Under the pieces are notes generated by a model. That model saw only the letters and a list, made by a program, of their open reading frames with translations. It made no database searches and was not told the origin of the DNA. Position numbers and translations under genes: made by a program. A DNA stretch of 64,000 bases from Siphonodentalium dalli (taxonomy: Eukaryota > Mollusca > Scaphopoda > Gadilida > Siphonodentaliidae): the NCBI GenBank assembly GCA_032622095.1, contig CP136068.1:148871365-148935364 (forward strand). The letters run 5' to 3'. Below, piece by piece: positions 24,290 to 34,360 of this stretch (positions are counted from its first letter, which is position 1; every line of letters begins with the position of its first letter).

Positions 24290-25786
24290 TTGTCAGAAAA
24301 AGCAGCATGTATTGATCAATGTATTTCCTCCTTGCATATTATAAAACTGAAGTCGGTTATAACTCATTGGACTCGCTATACCGGACATTCATAAACTAAA
24401 TAGTCTCAGGCTATGCCCTTGACCGTCTAGTTTATGCATGCCCAATAGCTCTTCTATTAACCCTGACATAGAGCCGCATAAGTTTTTGTGTACAGGTACT
24501 TCAGAAATCAATAATGCAGGTATACCAAAAATATCTTCAGAATTTCACCGGATATTTACAAAAAGAATGCTCTACTAGTATTTAATGTTATATATAGCTA
24601 CAATGGCACTGATTATTGTTAAGTCCAATGCTTTTTTCGCATGTAATTAGATCTTTCAGCGTTTTCCCAGCATGACAAATTCTGAATATTACGGATCGGT
24701 TATACTTGATTTGGGGAACCCAGCCTCCGGCACCCAAACTTATTATAACGGGTTGGCAAACGGTCTAGAACCATGTGTGATATATCATGAATCCGCTTAA
24801 CAGAGGGTATACTCTTCAATCTCCATCTCTGGAAATTTCTTACTTTCCTCCATCATTCCATGAACTTCTGTGAGATTTATATCTCATGTCCAAGCTGAGC
24901 TACATTAGGCCACAAAAAAAAGATGCTATGTTTCCGTACATCGACCGACCCTAAAGATAACTCACCGACCCTAAACTTTTTATTGATAGTTTGAGAAAGA
25001 GTCAAAATTTAATGCTCATAAATATTGCTGATCTTTAGTGTGCAAAACACATGTTTTCTAACATGTCCCTGTGAAAAGTGATCAGGAAGTGACAGCTGTC
25101 TCAAAAGCCCCAAGTGTGTGATGGGTTGTGGATTGATGGGCATACATTTTGCAAATTTAATTCCCTGAGAGTGGATCTCCTGCCTGCTTTATGTCTTGTT
25201 TTGGGATTTCCGGAACACTATCAACAGGCATGGTAGTTGTGTATCTGTATATATACATGTATAGAGTTATCACCACATACATGTATGTTAGGGGTATAGC
25301 TACTGTTTTCAAAAACCAGGCATGCCCGTTGGGCATACTAGCTACCCAGAAAATGGGATGCAGTCATCACAATACAAGTACGGTATAATGGCGGTATTAT
25401 TGGTAAAATTCTTATAAAAAGTTAGTGACATGGATTTCGTACCAAGTTTATAGCTAAATTTATAAAAAATGTGGTATGTGAATAATAAAAAACATACTTA
25501 AGCAAGAAGTAAGTTTTATTTTTTTTTATCAATCTTAATGTATATTTCCCACTGTGTTAATCAAGTAATACTTTCCCCACAGCACGGTTGGCATTTTATG
25601 TCACTTTAGTCGAGGTAGTTTAATATTTCTGCAGCTGGATAAAAAATATTGGAAAAAAAAAAGGAAGCCTATCTATCCTAATTTTTTCGCTCCGTTACCC
25701 GAAACATACCATCTTTTTGGCCTTAACACTTTTTTTAATCTATATCATCTATTTTGGCCCGTTATTTGCAGGTACAGTGTACAAAC
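24290..25786. other. No gene seen
   Basis: Noncoding AT-rich stretch with some TACATGTA palindromes near 25255 and 25278. No coding or repeat structure was supported. Confidence 0.5.
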
Positions 25787-26352
25787 ATGTTTGGAACTAC
25801 ATTGGAACGACAGAGAAAAATTCATAATATGATCACGATCTCTGAGCTTCAGGTAGTGTAGTTGGATGTTCATACTAAGAATTGAAGGTTCAGCATCATA
25901 CCCACAGGTTGCATCTATATACATGTGTATGTACAGCAGGAAATTATCTTAACGTGGTAACCAGGATGAAATTCATACAATGTTCTGCTTTCTTTGATTG
26001 ATCGGAGAGTCGTGTAGCATATCCCATGTTTACGCCTGGGGCCATCAAAATAACGGAAACATGTTTGGAACTACATTGGAACTACAGAGAAGAAATTCAG
26101 CGCAAACGCCTAATATGATCCTGAGCTTGAGTTTGATGTTCGTACTAAGAATAAAAGGTTCAGAATCATACCCACAGGTTGCATCTACTAGTATGTACAT
26201 GTGTATATACTGAAGGAAATTCTCTAATGTGCTGACCAGGATGAAATTCATACAATGTTCTGCTTCCAGTAAGAAACAGCATCTTTGATTGGTCAGACAG
26301 TCGCGCAACATATCCCATGTTTACATCTGGAGCCATTAGCATAACGGAAACC
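25787..26352. repeat. Two-copy tandem duplication (~272 and ~293 bp)
   Basis: ACATGTTTGGAACTACATTGG starts both copies, at 25787 and 26060. They share GGTTGCATCTA, GAAATTCATACAATGTTCTG and CATATCCCATGTTTAC in order. Copies differ by substitutions and short indels. On the minus strand the shared part reads in one frame as VSVxLMAPxVNMGYxxRLSDQSK, with most differences at third codon positions. See findings. Confidence 0.8.
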
Positions 26353-26511
26353 AAGACCGCTTCATCGTCATTCGATGGCCTTTTAATAATGTCATTTATG
26401 GTGGAGAGAATTATAGGAGATTTGGACATTTTCTGCTGATCATTGTGCGGAATAAGTGCCAAATTAATGTGAATGACCAGGACTGTTGACAGAACAACTA
26501 CATGTACGCCA

Positions 26512-26647
26512 TTGTGGTGGATTGATAGTAACATGTCATGACATTGACCACTTTTAGCCTATGTTCAACCTTGTCGCTTTGTGAATCGGTTGAACATAAA
26601 CCCGAAATTGTCAATGTCACACCATGTTACCATCAATCCACCACAAC
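26512..26647. repeat. ~135 bp imperfect palindrome (hairpin / MITE-like)
   Basis: TTGTGGTGGATTGATAGTAA on the left has its inverse, TTACCATCAATCCACCACAA, on the right. GACATTGACCA and TATGTTCAACC are likewise mirrored. The loop is about 15-20 bases. It overlaps the 5' end of a minus-strand open frame. Confidence 0.75.
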
Positions 26648-26649
26648 TA

Positions 26650-28360
26650 AACTTATATTAATACAGGAAAGTTTATAAAATTGGGAAAAAATCTTAGACA
26701 TTATTATTCAAAATAACATGTAATCACATATTGAATGCATACAATGTGTTCATTTTATCTCAGATTTAGAAACGTGAACAATACGTTGAAAATGTTTGGA
26801 TCTTTAATCTACAGTTAAAGGTGACATATGCAACCGGTTTCACCATTTGGCTAAATAATGAATTTAATTGGTTGCCACTTCGGTCAGATGCGATATTTTA
26901 GAAACGCTCCTATCTAGTGATGGTTGGCGTAACATTTCAATGTTTTGAAATATGTTTCGTATTTTGAGCAAAAACTTAATGACCTACATGTATCTCCCCA
27001 TATTTAGTCACATCACCAATTGAGGTTAACGCCTTCGCTGTTGATTTCTACCAACACATAGCATATTTCTGCAAAATGAAATGTCAAGTGATACATGTAT
27101 TCATTCTTTTACAAAGTATATCTTATAATTTTAATTGAATACAGAGCCAATGATTTGACCAGAAAAGGAAGAGTTTACAGACTGTCTCAAAATTGTTTTC
27201 AAAATCTGATATGATCAAATAGACAATTTTGGGGCTATCCCCTATGGGGCTATGGGCCTATTGTGCGACACGGATATTCCGCATGTGAAAAAGTATCCCT
27301 TGAACTCATAAAATATGGAATGGATTCTCATCTAACTGAAAAGTGCGGTAGTTACACAAACACAACCTACGCTTTTCCACTTTTTGGGATCAGATTTGGG
27401 GGCACAGATCACTCTAAAACTGTTGCATGTCACCTTGAAGAGTTTTTTCTATTATTTCATATATTAATTTTAGTATCATCGAGATCTGTGAAGCGTGTGT
27501 ATTATATAAATACACTAGTTCTAATTAAATTACACTCTTGAGCAAGCTATGCATTAAAGAGTCTGGAGAAAATATCTGGTATTTCTGTTATCACCAAGAA
27601 TCTTTTCATCAATGTCAGTCAATCACAACATTTAACAGCAAAGTGATCAAGCCAATCAGTCCATTGACAATTTTCATCGGCTCCAGAGTTTCTCGACACA
27701 TAGCTAAAATAGCATAATAAGTTTCCTGTCATATATGGTCACAATGCTTATTTCACAATGTTCACAAGTTTGGTGATTACAACTAATTTAACACTAATGT
27801 GTGTCCATTTGTAGAGTCCAGAAATTATCAATAATAGCCATCAAGGAGAATAGAATTAAGAATTTCCCAGAATTTCAACAGTTTGCACCCGTTTTTCTTA
27901 TTCGCCAAAATTCAAGTAACATGAGATAAAATTGTGTCAATCGTAAAACTGCGCTTTGATGTTATACAACAGGAATTGCATGCATAAACTATTTATAGCG
28001 GCGGCTATGTGACTTGTAGTTACATATGTATATTCATTAGGACTGTTATGTGTAGCTTATTCCAACCTGAGAGCCCAATTTTAATTAGAACTGATTATAC
28101 ACATGTGTTATGCACATGTAAAACTTTATCGTTCTTTTGTTTTGACAAGACACAACATGTGTATCCTCATGTCATGGCTGATTGGTCATCAGTTGATAGC
28201 ACAATGCATGCCATGAACAGCTGATTGGAATCAGGGACATTTCCATTGACTGTATCATCTATTTGTAACTATACCAGAAATAAAACATTCTGAATGCAAA
28301 ACATTATGGGCGCAGTGCATGTTCAGCTGAAGGTAGATTGAGATAAGAATAATATCATTC
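26650..28360. other. No gene supported
   Basis: AT-rich noncoding sequence. A 92-codon frame at 27263-27541 (+) does not match a family I know and has no clear splice or start context. Confidence 0.45.
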
Positions 28361-28363
28361 ATC

Positions 28364-28486
28364 ATGACCTGAGGTGTGGGGATGGAAAGATCTCACCCCG
28401 AGGGGCAAGATATTTCGGCCAATTGTCCGGACCCAATAGCTGGTCCTGAAGATGAAATTTTTCTATGCCCACATCCCAGGTCATGG
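28364..28486. repeat. ~120 bp inverted repeat (MITE-like)
   Basis: The left arm ATGACCTGAGGTGTGGGGAT pairs with the right arm (reverse complement) ATGACCTGGGATGTGGGCAT. The next bases (GGAAAGATCTCACC / AGAAAAATTTCATC) continue the match imperfectly. Confidence 0.7.
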
Positions 28487-28489
28487 ATT

Positions 28490-29270
28490 ATTTTTCTTCC
28501 AAACCCAAGAGCCTCATACTCATGTTTTTTATAACGGTACATCAGGGGAGAAATCTGATGTCACATTTATGATTTTATTTGATGATTTTAGTATATACTG
28601 GAAAAGCAAGCACGATACCCACACAAGTTAATTGGTTTGAGTGAAATATACATGGCTAGTGAAAACGACATGGCTGTTTTACCTCAAGTGTACTACACAA
28701 AATTATAAAATTATCTTTTGGCTAATGGCTATGCAAGGGCTGTTGTGACTCTACTCGACTGAAATGGTATTTCGGATGCCACGCACCTGGTGTCTGGATG
28801 CTCTTAATCAATGATACAGGAGAGTGGCTCTGCCTAGTTGTGATGAGGGATACTAATCCATGCCTGCAATGTTCGTTGTGTTGAATTCTGATATCATATC
28901 TGAAGGGTGCTTACGTCTTTTTTATTATCGGTTAAAGCTATAAAACAATATATAGAACATGTTCATGTATGTTCTTTGGAATTATTTATAGAGTCTTATG
29001 TAGTCCACAACCGCATATACACGACACACCCATTGGTTCATGCCCTCCCATTAGTATCGCAAAGCCGACAAAGTGAATTTTTATGTTTATATATAGATAT
29101 CTTTGAACAAATAAATATCTCTAAAATAGATCAAAATGTCCCAATACGACATTATTTGGAATAGACTAAAGACCCAGTATCTGGGATGAACAGCAGCTGC
29201 AATATAACTCCAGATAAAGTTACATCTATCTTTTAAGTGGATATCTTTATTGCTGATTACTAGCTCATCA
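28490..29270. other. No gene seen
   Basis: Noncoding sequence; no supported repeat or coding region. Confidence 0.45.
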
Positions 29271-29276
29271 TTAAAT

Positions 29277-29785
29277 AATTTGATGCCCACAGCATCAATC
29301 ACATGATAATAACCATGCATTATTTTACTTTTGTGCAATTTTCCCCACTTATATCTTCTGAACTGATTAAAAAACGCTCTTTATTTGTCACATTATTTTT
29401 GTTTTGCCCACCCCCCCCCCCACTTCATTTGAGGGACAAAGGCGCTTTTACCCGAAATTTTCCTACATATTTTCTAATGTGATAAGGAACGCTCTTTATT
29501 AATTTCTTAAGACGTCAACAGCGTCGATGAAATAACACTGCCACAGTGTGATATAGTTGTCGATAATTTGATGCCCACAGAACCTATCCCATGACATTAA
29601 CCATGCATTATTTTACATTTGTGCAATTTTCCCCACATATCTTCTGAACTGATAAGAAACGCTCTTTATTGTCATATACTTTTTGGAAACCCCCCACCCC
29701 TCAGACATCTGGGGTCAAAGGCGTTGTTATCCGCAATTTTCCTACATATTTTCTAAAGTGATATGGAACGCTCTTTATTGCTCAT
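29277..29785. repeat. Two-copy direct repeat with AACGCTCTTTATT motif
   Basis: GATGCCCACAG, ACCATGCATTATTTTAC, GTGCAATTTTCCCCAC and ACGCTCTTTATT recur in the same order at about 29281-29500 and 29570-29780. Each copy contains a C-run followed by TTTTCCTACATATTTTCTAA. It is a tandem duplication of about 290 bp. Confidence 0.8.
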
Positions 29786-29789
29786 TTTG

Positions 29790-30280
29790 CTTCTTTAAGA
29801 GTGATTTCGACAGAATTTACGAAATTACACTCCATTTCAGTTTATCGCTGTTTTTAAAATTTGACGACCCACATTGCAACCAGTTTGGGTATATTATCAA
29901 TTATTTAGATAAAATAAGTTTCAGTGTCTGAGGACTGATAAGATTCCCTGGGTAAAATTTTCAACTCTGAGAATCCATTGATTTTCACGAAATTGACATT
30001 GTTTTTTTCTTCTTTTTGTGTTGGCTAATGTACCTATTCCTGATAAGAAGCCTTGTGTTGCAATTTATGTTAAGCTAAAAGCATAAATGCTCTGAACTAT
30101 ATATATATATTTCTGTTTTTGTTTATTTTGAATAAATATTAAAATTATTTTCTCCATTGTCATATTTTGTGGTCCACATGTCATTAATATCTTTAGATGG
30201 AAGATTATCCACTAACAGTTGATTAAATAGCTAGATTGAGTGATTATATTGGACCCCTTTGAATATCTATTAAAATAGCT
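29790..30280. other. No gene seen
   Basis: AT-rich noncoding sequence leading into the palindrome cluster at 30.29 kb. Confidence 0.45.
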
Positions 30281-30289
30281 AGAACAACC

Positions 30290-30625
30290 ACTCGAGGTAG
30301 AATAATTTCCCACCAATAGTAGTTATCAGATTAACTACCCGCAGGTAGCAAAAATTCCAACCACTCGCAGGTAATAAATTTAAATACTGGGTAGTTCATA
30401 TTCATCCCACTACCTAAAGTAGTTAAAATTTAGCCTACCTCTGGGTAGTTAAAATAGCCCCAAGAGGTAGTTATTTCAACCACTGAAGGTAGTTATTTTA
30501 ACTACCAAAGGTATTTAATTTTTTAGCTACCCGCCAGGTAGTAAAATTAACCTCCCAAGGTAGCGGGATGAATACGAACTACCAAAAGTAGTAAAATTTA
30601 ACTACTTTTGGGGTTAATTTAGCAA
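30290..30625. repeat. Large palindrome built from AACTACC / GGTAGTT motifs
   Basis: About fifteen GGTAGTT- or AACTACC-like motifs in 330 bp. The longest paired arms are GGGTAGTTCATATTCATCCC on the left (near 30380) and its inverse GGGATGAATACGAACTACC on the right (near 30565), placing the symmetry centre near 30485. It is likely a MITE or foldback remnant capable of cruciform formation. Confidence 0.75.
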
Positions 30626-31236
30626 CTTTGAATTTAGTGTGATGTAGATGTATAATCACAAGTTGATATAAATTCTCTGGCCCATTTAAATCGTGATATT
30701 TCTAATGATTTGAAATGATTACTTGGAGAATTTTACAGTCTCAGGAAATAATTCTGACTAAATATTGATATAATCACAGCCGTGTTCAATTGTCCATGTC
30801 ATCCTGAAGCTATTTGGAAAGATGTACATTACTTTGACATGAAAAAGTCCTTGTCGTGTGTTAGACTCATACAAAAACGGCAAATTATGGGTTTAAATAA
30901 TTGTTGTCGATAATGTTATGAGTATCAACAAACGGTGTCATTTCTTGTGAAAGTACCTATTGTCGCGGTTGAAGTATACGTACCCACTGGTGCGGATATT
31001 TTTCAAACGTCCAAAGTGTTTTCCTGATCGAAAAGTCTTTTTGTTTCTCTTTCCGGGTAACACTTCAACAAAAACAATAACAACAACAAAAACAGCAATA
31101 TATTGATTACTATATAAGTGGTGACAGAAGCTCCACACATTTGTCTGGCGACTATGACATACTATTTTGAACCTCAGTGATTTTTCATTACGAACAAAAT
31201 CATGTTACAAGAATACGGCGTTCCAGACTCACGTGA
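30626..31236. other. No gene seen
   Basis: Noncoding AT-rich sequence; nothing recognised. Confidence 0.45.
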
Positions 31237-31497
31237 ATACATATACAAACTGGCTCATGTCCATATAAATGTAAGTCGCGCGGGAAAACGCTTACCGCCA
31301 AGAGTACCCGCAACGTCATACAAAAGCATGCGGTGGGAAACTTTGGCGACTCATGCTCAGAATGTACGCTGTGTTACTCTGATGCAAGCAGTTTAAGGGT
31401 TCACATAATTGCCGTACACAGTGGGACCTCATTCAGCTGTGAACGTGGCAGGGTTTACAAGGCTGAAGACAAAGTATTTAGTGTCCACAATAAAGCA
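31237..31497 (+). pseudogene. C2H2 zinc finger fragment, decayed
   Basis: One plus-strand frame open from 31237 encodes a stretch of C2H2 fingers. Finger 1 resembles the usual TG-x-x-PYKC start and GKTxTAKST core, but its second Cys is Arg and its first His is Ile. Finger 2 (CSECTLCYSDASSLRVH, then a second His four residues on) keeps both Cys and both His with correct Cys-x2-Cys-x12-His-x4-His spacing. Finger 3 starts FSCERG after an HSGTS linker and lacks its second Cys and last His. The frame has no own ATG and no further fingers. A stop precedes 31237. Probably a remnant of a zinc-finger gene or a zinc-finger-bearing transposon. Confidence 0.55.
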
Positions 31498-31499
31498 AT

Positions 31500-33640
31500 G
31501 TCTTCCATATTCGGTTCTTGTAAACACCTGGGTATTGGTTGCATACTACTAACACACTTATGGGTCAGGGGACGTGGCTACTGGAGTTTCCACTTTGATA
31601 TTTCCAACTGCACCCATACACAAACACCCAGACCAAATCCATAGAGTTGACATACCATTGCATCATATCAACCTTGGTTGGAACTTTCCAACTGGCATTC
31701 TAAACTCATCAGCTGTTGGACATAGTCTAAACTATAAGGTTGGAATATGTTCAACTGGTGGTCATTTGAGACCAATTTTTTTTTTAAATGAATATGCTTT
31801 CGTTCTTCTGAAAACAACATATCCGCCTTAATTACTGTTTGGAAAATCAAACAATGGAAACAATTTGAACCTATTATATACTTAGTGTAACGTTTCCAAC
31901 TAACGTTGTGTCATGAATATAATTTCCGATTGTTGAAAATAATTACCAAAGCACCCCATGTCGACACGCTCGTGTATGGAGCATTGACGGGGAGAAGTTG
32001 GTTATCATTATGGGTAAAATGTTCATTGATAACTGTTTATTATGGAACATAGGTTAAGGGATTTGATTGTCTACTCCGCCAAAGTTTGCCAAAATGGCCA
32101 ATAGTTGGAAATGTCATGCATGCCTGCATGCCACTTTACTTGGAAATTGTACATGAATCGATTTGTGTCAGATATGTTTTGGACTGAAATGACAGTTATT
32201 TGAAATGGCCAAACATATGGGTGTAACGTTGAAACTTAACTCAAACGTTGAACGTTTGTGGTACATGTACAAGCTCCAACTCGATGTGGTTGATCTGCTA
32301 ACACCCGCTGGATCCGAGGTGAGAATTTCTGCAATCCTGAGGCTCTGGTGTTGTTGTTGTTGTAGGTGGTGGTGCCTTGTTGGTTATCGCCATTATTGTT
32401 GATCACTGTGGTGTTTATGGTATTTGCTGAGTCGTCTTCGATATATTGGTGGTGGTATAGCTATGGTCATTACATACGGATATTTTTCTGTTCTGAAATG
32501 TAGCTAGGTGGTAATCGCGCAGCGTTATAATGTCGTCCGCGGACACAAATATTTCACTATTGCTTTGTGAAATTGTAGATGGTCATAATCCAGGCTGTGT
32601 TTTACGCTGGTATCCATTGTGTTCTGTTGTGTGACCTAATGCCAATTTACGTACTCTATAGTTCTTCATGTTGATGGTATTTTGATGGCGTGCACACGAT
32701 GAACGTAACACAAAAACAATCAAATTCATACTGCCATCTACATCATATAATCTGTCACCACATTCAGGGGTGATAGAAAGACAGTCAGTCATGACTATAT
32801 CACCCCTAACAATATACATGTATAGTCTATTAATATTATATTTATGTGTAATTGTACTTTCCATGTGTGTATATTGTAAATGAAATTATTCTATCCTATC
32901 CTATCCTGCCGCTCCAAGATGTTAAAAAAGAGTCGACAAAAGGTGGCATCAGAACGGTCTCTGGACATGATCTGCCATCTCATTTCTGTGGGGAAAAAAA
33001 TGGAAAAATAACGTTAACTTGCATAAAATATAATCCTGGAACTAATAAATGTTTTAAAAAGACGGCCAGATGGGCCAAATCGGTTGAAACCCCATCAGTT
33101 CCGTCCAATTGAATAGGCCGTTGTATGGCATGATATAATCAAGGGTTATATTCTGTCCGACGTGTCCTGAATTCAAGAAAACATTCTAATTTTGGGAAAC
33201 ACCCAGTTGGTACTCAACACGTATTGGTCACCGCAACAACGGGTACTTGTCACCGAGTTGTTGGTACAATTTTTTTTACAATCGACGTTTTTTGAAAAGG
33301 CTGTTTTTTCTGACAATTATGATTCAGATGAAGCTGCTAACACCATGTTTTGTGGGGCACACATTATACAATGCAGTATGGTCATTTTGATCCGTTCGGC
33401 GCCAGTTGTTATTAGTGAAAAAAAAAGAGCGATTAATACTGTTATTTCCATTTTCGTTGTAGCTGTCACTGAACATAACGAGATTATTCCAACAAAGAAA
33501 ACATATCAGATTATCCACACACACGAGTATTGGAATGAATTTATTTTTGTAATACTAAACCGGAAATAATTATAAAATAAAATGCATATAAATAAATAAA
33601 CTCACATTTTCTTGACACCAAAAGATTAACCAGACGACCG
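31500..33640. other. No gene supported
   Basis: Noncoding. TTCCAACTGCACCCA near 31605 is shared with 12735. A CTATCCTATCCTATCCTG run at about 32890 resembles the simple 3' tails of LINEs or SINEs. Frames at 32852-33112 and 33192-33569 start at non-ATG codons and match nothing I recognise. Confidence 0.4.
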
Positions 33641-33689
33641 GATTTCCGTGACAATAGGTACTCCACCGTGTTGGTGATACGCGGGTGAC

Positions 33690-33915
33690 CGGTGTGGTGA
33701 TATATACCTGGCTGCTGAATGCGACGTTAGACACCATTACATAAATACATGAATATAGTATAAGCCGATAACGTGCTGATTGTCGTGAGAACAGGCTGGT
33801 CGATCAGCGACTGAGTCAGTCGTTTGCTGCACTGAACTTCTGCTGCCAAATTTGTTCACACCAATCGGGACATCAGTGCACAGTGTCGGTGCTAAATTGT
33901 TATTTCCAAACGATG
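33690..33915 (+). promoter_or_regulatory. Candidate upstream region of the receptor gene
   Basis: A TATA-like GATATATACC at about 33698 is followed by GC-richer sequence and an ATG at 33912. The receptor exon at 34361 begins at a splice acceptor, so its first exon must be upstream. This stretch is a plausible but unproven site. Confidence 0.2.
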
Positions 33916-33940
33916 TTTTCGAAAACCAGCATAAACATAC

Positions 33941-34270
33941 ATGCAGTCTGTAAAATCAATTTATATAATTCACAGACGATTGTCTTCTAACAGCCGATAT
34001 GTTACTCCACATATGGTTGGCTGTGGAGTCATATATTGGCATCGGTATCGATATCATAAACCTATACATGTATGTCGATTCGTGCTGGAACATAGGACAT
34101 TTAGACAGATTATCGCAATCGGCATCTGTATAATAATTGGCGACATTGAATGTCCTTTAACAAACTGGTGTCACATTGTTGTGACATTATGCGCGATAAT
34201 GTACATACTTAGTGGGACCGCTGGAATTGTAGTTTCAGTGACAACGCGGGAAATGAACAAATATAAATAA
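33941..34270 (+). CDS. Small hydrophobic open frame upstream of receptor, unrecognised
   Basis: A 109-codon frame from a true ATG (33941) to TAA, ending 90 bp before the receptor exon. The C-terminal half holds two hydrophobic stretches: RQIIAIGICIIIGDIE, and CHIVVTLCAIMYILSGTAG followed by IVVSVT. This could be a small two-helix membrane peptide, part of a claudin/PMP22-like four-helix protein, or chance. It could overlap the missing first exon of the receptor. No similar frame was recognised in front of the second receptor copy. Confidence 0.2.
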   Translation: MQSVKSIYIIHRRLSSNSRYVTPHMVGCGVIYWHRYRYHKPIHVCRFVLEHRTFRQIIAIGICIIIGDIECPLTNWCHIVVTLCAIMYILSGTAGIVVSVTTREMNKYK

Positions 34271-34360
34271 AATTACTTGAATTAGGTCGAAGAGATCAAA
34301 TCGAACGGCTGATATATTTTGATATATCAGTGGTTAACACGGTTTCATTTTATTTGACAG

